Positions 1-6,012 are shown, numbered from the stretch's first letter. The stretch is DNA of 7,648 nucleotides from Bacillota bacterium (GCA_017386805.1 JAFOGM010000010.1:1-7648); one strand, 5' to 3'. Made by a program: numbers and translations. Notes: a model not told the origin generated them from the letters alone.

Positions 1-563
1 CGGTCAAAGTTCACTTCGTCATTGAACAGCTTTCCATCCAGCGCGATGAAGGAGCCAAAGGCGTCTGCCGAGAAGAGGACACCCTCGGTCAGGTCAAAGG
101 AAACCATCGCTTCCGGCCAGTGCACCATGGGAGCTGCGATGAAGGTCACTTCGTGCTTACCAAAGTTCATCACGTCTCCTTCCTTAACTTCGATCAGCTC
201 ATGCCCTTCGATATCGAAGCCGAACTGACGCATCAGCATGAAGGACTTTTCGGTGCTGACTACCTTTACTTTGGGATAGCGCAGCAGGATCTCTTCGATG
301 GAAGCACCGTGGTCCGGTTCCATGTGATTGATTACCAGAACATCCAGCGGCTTTCCTTCCAGCAGATATTCGATATTATCCAGAAGCTGTCTGCATGCGG
401 ACCAGTCGATGGTATCAAACAGAACAGACTGTTCATCCAGCATCAGATAGGCGTTATAGGATACTCCCTTGGGAATGGGATGGATATTTTCAAACAGGGC
501 CAGGCGATGATCATTGGCACCCACCCAGTAGATATCATTTGTTACTTTTCTCACGTAATGCAT
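1..563 (-). CDS. fprA: Flavodiiron protein (FprA/A-type flavoprotein), N-terminal part; gene runs off the window edge
   Basis: About 188 residues are visible, all within the metallo-beta-lactamase-like diiron domain. Flavodiiron proteins reduce O2 to water or NO to N2O in the cytoplasm of anaerobes, taking electrons from rubredoxin through an FMN flavodoxin domain. The diiron ligand set is intact: H80, E82, D84 and H85 in NHMEPDHGAS, H148 in PMVHWPEAM and D167 in SADAFGSF. The start at 563 is preceded by GAGGAGG with good spacing. The C-terminal flavodoxin domain would lie beyond position 1, so its presence, or that of any extra rubredoxin/reductase domain, cannot be judged. It lies 12 bp after the stop of the acyl-CoA dehydrogenase/ETF/rubredoxin fusion, and its ribosome binding site overlaps that stop codon, so the two are almost certainly co-transcribed. 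The family call is firm. The choice between O2 and NO as physiological substrate cannot be made from sequence. Confidence 0.95.
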   Translation of the reverse strand, partial: MHYVRKVTNDIYWVGANDHRLALFENIHPIPKGVSYNAYLMLDEQSVLFDTIDWSACRQLLDNIEYLLEGKPLDVLVINHMEPDHGASIEEILLRYPKVKVVSTEKSFMLMRQFGFDIEGHELIEVKEGDVMNFGKHEVTFIAAPMVHWPEAMVSFDLTEGVLFSADAFGSFIALDGKLFNDEVNFD

Positions 564-569
564 GGTGTA

Positions 570-576
570 CCTCCTC
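570..576 (-). promoter_or_regulatory. Ribosome binding site of the flavodiiron gene, overlapping the upstream stop codon
   Basis: GAGGAGG on the minus strand shares its first base with the last base of the TAG stop (576-578) of the preceding fusion gene. The arrangement suggests translational coupling between the rubredoxin-bearing donor protein and its likely acceptor. Confidence 0.8.
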
Positions 577-2489
577 TACTTCACTTCGATGAACTCGTTC
601 TTTTCAGCTGCGCACCAGGGACAAGTCCAGTCCTCGGGCAGATTTTCGAACAGAGTTCCGGGCGGGATATCGTTATCGGGATCTCCCTTCGTCGGATCAT
701 ACTCGTAGCCGCAGCCGCCGCAAACATGGAGCTTGTAGGCCGGTTTTTCCTTCTTCGGGGTCGGTCTCTTCACCTTGACCATGGGCGGAGCCGGCTTCTT
801 TTCTTCACCGGTGTCCAGAGCTTCTGCCAGCAGCGGCAGGATCTCATTCAGGTCTCCCACGATACCGTAGTCACAGTTTTTGAAGATCGGAGCGTTGGCA
901 TTCGTGTTGATTGCCACAATGGTACCTGCTTCCTGGATCCCCTTCAGGTGCTGGATCGCACCGGAGATACCGCAGGCAATGTATAAGTTTCCGCGGAACT
1001 TCTGACCGGACATACCCACATAGCGATCGATGGGAACGTACTGCAGGGATTCTGCCACCGGTCGGGAGGAACCGATTGCCGCACCGGCAGCCTTTGCCAG
1101 CTTTTCAATCAGCACCATGTTCGCCTTGTCACCGATACCCTTACCTGCGCTGACTACGCGTTCTGCCTGGGTGATGGGAGTATCCATAGCGATACCCACG
1201 GAGAAATCATAGCCATCCTTCTTCAGTGCTTCCACCAGAGCATCCACCTTTTCCTGTGCACTGCCCTGCTTTAAAACGATTTTCTTTCTGGGGCCAGTGA
1301 TGGATTTGTTGGGGCTCTGCGGAATCACCGGAGCGTTGGATTTCGGTTCTTTTCCTAAAATATGAGATGCGATGACCACTCTCTGGATTTCGTTGGTTCC
1401 TTCATAGATGGTGGTAATTTTCGCATCGCGGTACATTCTTTCAATGTCCATACCCTTCAGATAACCGGTACCACCGTAGATCTGAAGCGCTTCATTGGTC
1501 ACTTCCAGCGCGATGTCGGAAGCGTACTGCTTCGCCATGGCGGATTCCATACCGTAGGGAAGATGTTCTTCCTTCAGATCCGCCGCACTGTAGATCAACA
1601 GTCTCGCACAGCGAAGTTTTGTCGCCATATCAGCAATCTTGAAGGAGATCGCCTGCTGGAAAGCGATGGGTTTATCAAACTGCACGCGTTCCTTTGCGTA
1701 CTCCACGGCTCCTTCGAAAGCACCCTGGGCAATGCCCAGCGCCTGGGACGCGATACCGATACGACCGCCGTCCAGGGTTGCCATAGCAATCTTAAAGCCC
1801 TGACCTTCCTTCCCCAGGAGGTTTTCCTTCGGAACTTTCACATCGTTGAACAGCAGCTGTCTGGTTGCAGAAGAGCGGATCCCCATCTTATCGTAATGAT
1901 CGCCGAACTCGAAACCTTCCCAGCCCTTTTCCACAATGAAAGCACTGATACCTCTGGTACCGATGCCGGGTGTGGTCACCGCAAAGATCACGTAAGTATC
2001 CGCTTCACCGCCATTGGTGATGAAGATCTTTTCCCCGTTCAACAGGTAATGATCACCGTTCAGGACCGCGGTAGTTTCGGTGCGGCCTGCATCAGATCCG
2101 GCATTGGGTTCTGTCAGACCGAAAGCGCCGATCTTTTCACCCTTCGCCAGGGGAACCAGGTACTTTTTCTTCTGTTCTTCGTTACCGAAAGCGAAGATGG
2201 GCCAACATCCCAAAGATACGTGAGCCGACAGGATAACGCCGGCACCGCCATCCACGCGGGACAGTTCTTCCACAGCGATGGCATAACTCAGGGCATCCAT
2301 CCCTGCACCGCCGTATTCTTTCGGGAAGGGGATCCCCATCCAACCGTTTTCTCCCAATTTGCGAACGGCTTCGGTGGGGAACTGATTTTCTTTATCCCAC
2401 AGGAATGCATAAGGCTTGATTTCTTTTTCTGCGAATTCTCGAATCTTCAGTCTGAAGTCTTCGTGCTGCTGTGTGGTTCTGAATAACAT
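576..2489 (-). CDS. Acyl-CoA dehydrogenase – ETF-alpha FAD domain – rubredoxin fusion flavoprotein
   Basis: A 637-residue protein with three redox modules. Residues 1-380 are a full short-chain-type acyl-CoA dehydrogenase: signature GLTEPNAGSDAGR (124-136), second signature around 336-357, and catalytic base E363 in IYEGTNEIQR. Residues ~440-556 match the C-terminal FAD domain of ETF alpha (R476 in GSSR, GISGAIQH at 507-514, AINTNANAPIF, DYGIVGDL). Residues ~557-585 are a Lys/Pro linker. Residues ~586-637 are a rubredoxin with C590-x2-C593 and C623-x2-C626. The likely electron path is acyl-CoA FAD, ETF-like FAD, Fe(Cys)4, then a partner; the reverse direction (enoyl-CoA reduction) is also possible. 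ETF alpha domain I and ETF beta are absent, so no NAD(H)-binding subunit is seen here. The start has AAGGAGGA at 2496-2503. The next gene is a flavodiiron protein, a known class of rubredoxin acceptor. Acyl chain specificity is not readable. Confidence 0.93.
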   Translation of the reverse strand: MLFRTTQQHEDFRLKIREFAEKEIKPYAFLWDKENQFPTEAVRKLGENGWMGIPFPKEYGGAGMDALSYAIAVEELSRVDGGAGVILSAHVSLGCWPIFAFGNEEQKKKYLVPLAKGEKIGAFGLTEPNAGSDAGRTETTAVLNGDHYLLNGEKIFITNGGEADTYVIFAVTTPGIGTRGISAFIVEKGWEGFEFGDHYDKMGIRSSATRQLLFNDVKVPKENLLGKEGQGFKIAMATLDGGRIGIASQALGIAQGAFEGAVEYAKERVQFDKPIAFQQAISFKIADMATKLRCARLLIYSAADLKEEHLPYGMESAMAKQYASDIALEVTNEALQIYGGTGYLKGMDIERMYRDAKITTIYEGTNEIQRVVIASHILGKEPKSNAPVIPQSPNKSITGPRKKIVLKQGSAQEKVDALVEALKKDGYDFSVGIAMDTPITQAERVVSAGKGIGDKANMVLIEKLAKAAGAAIGSSRPVAESLQYVPIDRYVGMSGQKFRGNLYIACGISGAIQHLKGIQEAGTIVAINTNANAPIFKNCDYGIVGDLNEILPLLAEALDTGEEKKPAPPMVKVKRPTPKKEKPAYKLHVCGGCGYEYDPTKGDPDNDIPPGTLFENLPEDWTCPWCAAEKNEFIEVK

Positions 2490-2501
2490 ACTGTATCCTC
2501 C

Positions 2502-2579
2502 TTATTGAATGGAACTCTCGAATAGATAAGAGAAGTGAACGTTCAAATTGTTAGTACATATATTCCCGGAGTTAGCCAT
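2502..2579 (-). CDS. Possible 25-residue upstream ORF (leader peptide) before the dehydrogenase fusion
   Basis: An ATG at 2579 is preceded by AGGAG (2586-2590) six bases away and opens 25 codons starting MANSGNICTN. The TAA stop (2502-2504) is joined to the AAGGAGG ribosome binding site of the dehydrogenase fusion (TAAGGAGG), 12 bases before its ATG. The peptide is Asn/Ser-rich with an aromatic stretch (HFSYLF) and resembles no family that I know. Spacing and stop placement fit a translated leader or coupling peptide, but an ORF this short with a purine-rich upstream can arise by chance. It also competes with a promoter reading of the same bases (2557-2584), because transcription starting there would omit its start codon. 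Confidence 0.35.
   Translation of the reverse strand: MANSGNICTNNLNVHFSYLFESSIQ
2536..2545. promoter_or_regulatory. 10-bp perfect palindrome TGAACGTTCA, possible operator
   Basis: A perfect inverted repeat lies about 5-15 bp downstream of the transcription start predicted from the weak promoter at 2557-2584, a common place for a repressor site. No other copy was noticed in the window. It has GAAC/GTTC half-sites but lacks the 4-base spacer of a Gram-positive LexA box, so no regulator can be named. A chance 10-bp palindrome is quite possible. Confidence 0.2.
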
Positions 2580-2584
2580 TGCAA
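2557..2584 (-). promoter_or_regulatory. Weak candidate promoter for the dehydrogenase fusion / flavodiiron operon
   Basis: TTGCAA (2579-2584) and TATATG (2557-2562) are separated by 16 bp on the minus strand, with an A/T tract (AAAAAATTTTTT-like, ~2597-2609) upstream that could act as an UP element. A start near 2550 would give a leader of about 60 nt. The match to consensus is moderate and the reading excludes the short ORF at 2502-2579. The only alternative source of transcription is read-through of the terminator at 2611-2637. Confidence 0.3.
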
Positions 2585-2610
2585 ACTCCTCATTCGAAAA
2601 ATTTTTTCAT

Positions 2611-2637
2611 AAAAAAAGAAGCCCCTTTTGGAGCTTC
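2611..2637 (-). terminator. Intrinsic terminator after the PPOX-family gene
   Basis: On the minus strand GAAGCTCC-AAAA-GGGGCTTC forms an 8-bp stem (one G-U pair) with a 4-base loop, followed by seven T residues. It begins 13 bp after the stop codon. There is no T-run on the other side, so it acts only on leftward transcription. It separates the PPOX gene from the dehydrogenase/flavodiiron pair. Confidence 0.9.
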
Positions 2638-2650
2638 TCCTCAATTCCTA

Positions 2651-3148
2651 TTATACGTAAGTTCCCGGCATGGGTCTTCTCTTTGCAGTGTATTCCGATA
2701 CATCGATCTTCACCAGGGTCACAGCGGATACCATGATGTCGGTAAAGGTGAAATCACGACCGGTCTGAGACTTCATGAACAGTGTCAGCATTTCCTTCTT
2801 CCGTTCCACATCCTCCACGATTTCCGCACGGCCGCGGCCCATGATGGACTGGTATACGGTTCCGTACTGACAGGCCACATTTCCTTCAAAGCCCTGAACA
2901 TCGCATTCCATTTCGAAGAACACCTTGGGGTTCACACGCATCAGATCCAGTTTATAGCCCTTGGTTGCACAGTGCATGTACAGAGTCAGCTTGTCCCCTT
3001 CCATAGTGTAGCCATAATTCATGGGAACCACGTAAGGCTCATCGCCGTCCACCAGACCCAGATGAAGGATCTTGCACTTGTCCAGGATCTTCAGGATCTC
3101 TTCCTGATCGGTCACCTGACGTTCTCTCTTTGTCATTCCACGCATCAT
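2651..3148 (-). CDS. Pyridoxamine 5'-phosphate oxidase-fold (NimA-like) flavin-binding protein
   Basis: A 165-residue protein of the split beta-barrel, FMN-binding class. Family hallmarks are the N-terminal KRERQVTD, followed by a helix ending in DKCKILHLGL, then GDEPYVVPMNYGY (35-47), LYMHCATKGYKLDL (56-69) and NPKVFFEMECD (73-83). Members are small cytoplasmic flavoproteins, some linked to 5-nitroimidazole reduction (Nim), most without a proven substrate; the common database name is pyridoxamine 5'-phosphate oxidase family protein. True vitamin B6 biosynthesis is unlikely at this length and with these motifs. The start at 3148 has AGGAGG at 3158-3163, nine bases away. An adjacent ATG at 3145 is equally possible, while M5 (3136), which matches the usual N-terminus of relatives better, lies too far from the ribosome binding site. 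It may be co-transcribed with mntP, since no terminator is seen between them. Substrate unknown. Confidence 0.88.
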   Translation of the reverse strand: MMRGMTKRERQVTDQEEILKILDKCKILHLGLVDGDEPYVVPMNYGYTMEGDKLTLYMHCATKGYKLDLMRVNPKVFFEMECDVQGFEGNVACQYGTVYQSIMGRGRAEIVEDVERKKEMLTLFMKSQTGRDFTFTDIMVSAVTLVKIDVSEYTAKRRPMPGTYV

Positions 3149-3319
3149 ACTTGGTTTCCTCCTATCTCACCGCCCGGTCCCGGGCATCCTCTAAAACACA
3201 AAATGGATCAATATCATGTAACACGCCGTTCCGCCAACGATACTGCACAGCGTATTTCGTTTCCAGATATGCAGCAGCACCACTCCTTCAAGGCGCGTTT
3301 ATATACTCTCTCATTCATA
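3149..3319. other. 171-bp gap between mntP and the PPOX gene
   Basis: No T-rich terminator follows mntP here. On the minus strand a GC-rich hairpin GCCCG-GGAC-CGGGC (3172-3185) sits eight bases before the PPOX ribosome binding site and could limit its translation. A poor promoter-like pair (TTGGCG around 3237-3232, TATTGA around 3213-3208, spacing 18) is also present. A 34-codon ORF starts one base after the mntP stop (TAATATG, 3318-3214) but has no ribosome binding site. Nothing here is convincing as a gene. Confidence 0.5.
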
Positions 3320-3913
3320 TTAGAACACACCCGTGATGAAAATTTCGATTCCAATGAAAATCAGGATCAGGCCACCAAAAATTCCTGCCTTACCAGACAG
3401 CTTGGTCCCTGCTTTTTTACCGATGGCAATCCCTACGAAACAAATCACGAAAGTCACCGCCGCGATGATCAATGCAGCGGCAATCGCTTCGCTCAGTACG
3501 TAATGGGCAATGGTAAAGCCCACCGACAGGGCATCGATGGAGGTTGCGATTCCCTGAACGATCAGTTCTCCACAGCCGATCCCTTTTCCGCAGCCACAGC
3601 CACAGTCGCAGTCTTCACCGCGTATCCCTTCCAGAAGCATCTTTCCTCCAATGAACGCCAGAAGAACCAAGGCGATCCACGGTATCAGCTTTTCAAAGGC
3701 CTGGAAGCGTTCCGCGATGGTATGGATACAGATCCAGCCAATCAGCGGCATCAGCGCCTGGAAGAACGCGAATACTCCAGCCACCACCGTCATCTTTGGC
3801 TTTCTCATGCAGGGTTCATTGAGCCCGTTGGCCAGGGACACAGAAAAAGCATCCATAGCCAGACCGATGCCCAGAAGAACACTGTTAAAAATCAATGTAA
3901 ATCCCAGATTCAA
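3320..3913 (-). CDS. mntP: MntP-type manganese efflux pump with a Cys-rich cytosolic loop, TTG start
   Basis: A 197-residue inner-membrane protein with six hydrophobic segments (about 4-30, 42-64, 76-96, 117-138, 143-164, 177-196) arranged as two repeats, as in MntP/YebN (about 188 residues), which exports Mn2+ and protects against manganese excess. The conserved acidic motifs are present in both halves: AMDAFSVSLANG (D21) and ATSIDALSVGFT (D127). The TTG at 3913 is chosen because AGGAGGG (3918-3924) precedes it at good spacing and the protein then begins where relatives begin. An in-frame ATG at 3955 lies inside a terminator hairpin and adds 14 non-family residues. The loop between helices 3 and 4 (98-115) carries six Cys among Gly and acidic residues (DCDCGCGCGKGIGC), which is odd for the family. 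No yybP-ykoY-type riboswitch fits in the short upstream gap. Mn2+ as substrate is inferred from family. Confidence 0.92.
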   Translation of the reverse strand: MNLGFTLIFNSVLLGIGLAMDAFSVSLANGLNEPCMRKPKMTVVAGVFAFFQALMPLIGWICIHTIAERFQAFEKLIPWIALVLLAFIGGKMLLEGIRGEDCDCGCGCGKGIGCGELIVQGIATSIDALSVGFTIAHYVLSEAIAAALIIAAVTFVICFVGIAIGKKAGTKLSGKAGIFGGLILIFIGIEIFITGVF

Positions 3914-3917
3914 TACA

Positions 3918-3924
3918 CCCTCCT
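3918..3924 (-). promoter_or_regulatory. Ribosome binding site that fixes the TTG start of mntP
   Basis: AGGAGGG stands four to five bases before TTG at 3913, while the in-frame ATG at 3955 has no such site and lies in the loop of the upstream terminator. Confidence 0.85.
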
Positions 3925-3934
3925 GTTTCAGACA

Positions 3935-3969
3935 TAAAACCCCGCAGGCCGTCATCCGATCCGCGGGGT
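3935..3969 (-). terminator. Probable terminator of the esterase / ATP-grasp operon
   Basis: On the minus strand ACCCCGC-GG pairs with CC-T-GCGGGGT (one bulged base, 12-base loop), followed by TTTTAT. It starts 19 bp after the ATP-grasp stop. The stem is strong but the T-run is short, so partial read-through into mntP is likely; no separate mntP promoter is evident in the 75-bp gap. Confidence 0.65.
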
Positions 3970-3988
3970 CATCCTTATGCGTTTCTAT

Positions 3989-5185
3989 TTATTCGTGGCA
4001 GAGACAAGCGTCATAGTAGAACTGGTCCATTTCTTCCTTGGTGGAGAAGTTTGCAACGAACATCTGGTTACCCATAGCTCCGGACAGAGCATCGGGAATG
4101 CGTTCCTGCATCTTCATATTCGCCTTGTACTTTTCAGCCAGTTCTTCATGGCTCAGAACGAAGTTCTTACCATCGCGGCGACCCATGAATGCACAGTAGA
4201 ACTGTTCACCCTGCTGTAAGTCGGTCTTGTCAAAGGCAATCATGTCTGCCCAGATCTTATACACGTCGGTGGAGCAGCTGAAGTTGTGCAGGTCAGGAGT
4301 GAAGCCGCCGGGCGGTCTCATGTTCACTTCCAGGCCTACCAGTTCGCCTTCCTTACCCAGACCTTCCTGGTCCTGATCCAGACGGAAGTATTCCAGGTGA
4401 ACGAAGCGGCTCTTAACGCCGAAGGCCTTAACAGTCGCACGACCTGCCTTCACGATATCTTCCGGCAGTTCCTTCTGCTGATAGTAGATGGAGTTACCGT
4501 GATCGTTCACAACATCCATCAGGGACAGAACGGTAACATTACCATTTTCGAAAATGGGTTCGCCGTTGGAGTCGATGATGGCATCATAGGAGTTTACAGT
4601 TGCATTTACGTACTCTTCCATGATGTAAGTTACGTTCTTATCGTAAGTTTCGAAGAAGTTTACTAAATCTTCATCACAGGTCAGCTTGTATGTAGCTTCT
4701 GCACCAACACCGTTGTCCGGCTTTGCAACTGCAGGATAACCAACCTTCTTCATGAATCTTCTTGCTGCAGGTAAGTTGTCTGCAATGTGATAACGAGCCA
4801 CGGGCAGACCTGCCTTCTTGAAGTTCTTCTTCATCTTGGACTTGTACTTGATCGCATCCATGTCCTTTTCCTGGAAACCGGAAGTGATGTTGAAGTCAGT
4901 TCTCAGCTGAGCGTCTCTTACCAGCCAGTATTCATTGTTGGATTCCAGCCAGTCGATGCGGCCATACTTATGGATAAAGAAAGCAACCGCACGATGTACT
5001 TCATCGTAGTTTTCCATGCTGCTTACCTTATAGTATTCGGTCAGACTGTCTTTCAGTTCAGGTTTTAATTCGTCATAGGGCTGATCACCGATCCCCAGAA
5101 CGTTCAGGCCGTTGTTCTTCAGCTGACGGCAGAACTTCCAATAGTTTGTGGGGAAATTCGGAGAGATAAATACGAAATTCTTCAT
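3989..5185 (-). CDS. ATP-grasp ligase of unknown substrate
   Basis: A 398-residue cytoplasmic protein. Residues 1-~100 form a Rossmann-like pre-ATP-grasp domain (FVFISPNFPTNYWKF...LNVLGIG). The ATP-grasp fold follows: PAVAKPDNGVGAEATYKL (151-168) with K155 and the flexible Gly loop, hinge IMEEYV (188-193) that would hold adenine, FVHLEYF (261-267), and the metal-binding GLEVNMRPPGG (284-294) with E286 and N288. Family members join a carboxylate, activated as acyl-phosphate, to an amine or thiol; this one resembles the broad carbamoyl-phosphate-synthase-like/L-amino-acid-ligase group (ATP-grasp_4 type). It is the last gene of a probable operon with two alpha/beta-hydrolase esterases, implying a small-molecule amide or ester cycle. 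It lacks a recognisable AGGAGG site; instead a 38-bp, almost pure purine stretch precedes the ATG. No biotin-carboxylase or purine-biosynthesis neighbour supports a standard role. Confidence 0.88.
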   Translation of the reverse strand: MKNFVFISPNFPTNYWKFCRQLKNNGLNVLGIGDQPYDELKPELKDSLTEYYKVSSMENYDEVHRAVAFFIHKYGRIDWLESNNEYWLVRDAQLRTDFNITSGFQEKDMDAIKYKSKMKKNFKKAGLPVARYHIADNLPAARRFMKKVGYPAVAKPDNGVGAEATYKLTCDEDLVNFFETYDKNVTYIMEEYVNATVNSYDAIIDSNGEPIFENGNVTVLSLMDVVNDHGNSIYYQQKELPEDIVKAGRATVKAFGVKSRFVHLEYFRLDQDQEGLGKEGELVGLEVNMRPPGGFTPDLHNFSCSTDVYKIWADMIAFDKTDLQQGEQFYCAFMGRRDGKNFVLSHEELAEKYKANMKMQERIPDALSGAMGNQMFVANFSTKEEMDQFYYDACLCHE

Positions 5186-5187
5186 GA

Positions 5188-5225
5188 TTCTTTCTCTTTT
5201 CTTTTTCTCTTCTTTTATTTTTTCT
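5188..5225 (-). promoter_or_regulatory. Polypurine leader of the ATP-grasp gene, lacking a normal ribosome binding site
   Basis: The minus strand here is 37 of 38 purines (A/G), ending three bases before the ATG at 5185. Every other gene start in the window has AGGAGG, GGAGG or AAGGAG, but here the best match is AGAGAAAG. The 47-bp gap after esterase B holds no hairpin, so the gene is probably co-transcribed but translated at a different rate. Confidence 0.5.
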
Positions 5226-5232
5226 GCTTAGC

Positions 5233-5994
5233 TTATTTCTTTCCAGCCAGCAGTTTCGGAACAAAGTATTCCACCTGCTTATGCCACCAGGGCCAATCGT
5301 GGTTTACGTCGTGACCCCACCAGTCGATCCAGATGTTGATTCCCTTTTCGCGGAAAATCTGTTCCAGACGTTCTGTGGTTTCCGGCATTTCCCATGCGCC
5401 GCGGCCGCAGCAGATAACAGCATCCGCTCTGTTGTACTTTTCAACGTAGGGATGGTGATACGGCATGTTCGCCATATAATGCACCGGAGAGTTCTGATAC
5501 ACGACTTCATCCATGTAGTTTTCCCAGCCGAATTCACCGGTATAAACACCGCTGAGAGACAGGGTTCCGGTAAAGATATCCGGGAATCTCAGGAACAGGT
5601 TCAGCGCATGGGTCGCACCCATGCTTGCACCAAAGGTAATGATACCGTGGTTTCCGTGTACACCGTTTCTTTCCACGGACATTCTGTGGATCGCCGGAAC
5701 AACTTCTTCCACGATGTAACGTACCCACTGTTCGTAGCGACGTGCTCTCCAGTAGTTGTCACCGTACTTGTCGGACCAGGTTTCCTTGTCCAGTGTATCT
5801 ACGGCAATCACCATGACCTGACCGGATTCGAGCCAGGGAGCCCAGGTATCTGTCATGTGGAAGTTTTCGAAATCGAAGAAACGACCATCCTGACAGGGTA
5901 AGAACAGCACCGGTCTACCGGCGTGTCCATACACTTTTACTTCCATGTCTCTTCCAAGATTGTGGCTGTAGCTTTTAAAGTATCGTGTTTCCAT
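5233..5994 (-). CDS. Alpha/beta-hydrolase-fold esterase (esterase D/Fes-like family), esterase B
   Basis: A 253-residue putative serine esterase of the PF00756 type. The nucleophile elbow is GASMG with S124 (122-126), preceded by GIITF. A His-rich C-terminal motif WWGHDVNHDWPWW (225-237) supplies the likely catalytic H228 or H232. The acidic member of the triad is not certain. There is no signal peptide or membrane segment, so it should act in the cytoplasm. The start is taken at ATG 5994, with GGAGG at 6003-6007 eight bases upstream. A GTG at 6003 would overlap that site and is rejected. It lies 18 bp after esterase A and 47 bp before the ATP-grasp gene. Relatives include acyl-ester, S-formylglutathione and siderophore-ester hydrolases, as well as many uncharacterised proteins, so the substrate is unknown. 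It is not a close copy of esterase A: the His motifs and surroundings differ, suggesting two different substrates or steps. Confidence 0.88.
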   Translation of the reverse strand: METRYFKSYSHNLGRDMEVKVYGHAGRPVLFLPCQDGRFFDFENFHMTDTWAPWLESGQVMVIAVDTLDKETWSDKYGDNYWRARRYEQWVRYIVEEVVPAIHRMSVERNGVHGNHGIITFGASMGATHALNLFLRFPDIFTGTLSLSGVYTGEFGWENYMDEVVYQNSPVHYMANMPYHHPYVEKYNRADAVICCGRGAWEMPETTERLEQIFREKGINIWIDWWGHDVNHDWPWWHKQVEYFVPKLLAGKK

Positions 5995-6002
5995 AGGGAA
6001 CA

Positions 6003-6007
6003 CCTCC
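6003..6007 (-). promoter_or_regulatory. Ribosome binding site that fixes the ATG start of esterase B
   Basis: GGAGG eight bases before ATG 5994. The GTG that would give a three-residue longer protein (6001-6003) overlaps this element and cannot use it. Confidence 0.8.
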
Positions 6008-6012
6008 GTGAT

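Noticed and set aside
120..2486. Long plus-strand frames at 120-986 and 1362-2486
   Set aside because: They are antisense to the flavodiiron and dehydrogenase genes and arise from the codon use of those genes; there are no motifs or start signals.
2536..2545. LexA (SOS) box
   Set aside because: GAAC and GTTC half-sites are adjacent with no 4-base spacer, unlike the Gram-positive LexA site.
2651..3148. True pyridoxamine 5'-phosphate oxidase (PdxH)
   Set aside because: The protein is shorter than PdxH and its motifs follow the NimA-like flavin-binding branch; no vitamin B6 gene is nearby.
3191..3286. 31-codon hydrophobic minus-strand frame from GTG GTG CTG CTG (possible single-helix membrane peptide)
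   Set aside because: The only AAGGAG nearby abuts or overlaps the GTG codons, leaving no usable spacing, and it overlaps another mini-ORF in a different frame.
2579..3937. 452-codon open frame on the plus strand
   Set aside because: It runs antisense through the PPOX gene, both adjoining gaps and mntP, has no ribosome binding site and shows no family motif. The minus-strand genes beneath it are clear family members.
3914..3988. Manganese riboswitch (yybP-ykoY type) before mntP
   Set aside because: The gap is only 75 bp and is filled by a simple terminator hairpin plus the ribosome binding site; no riboswitch core is visible.
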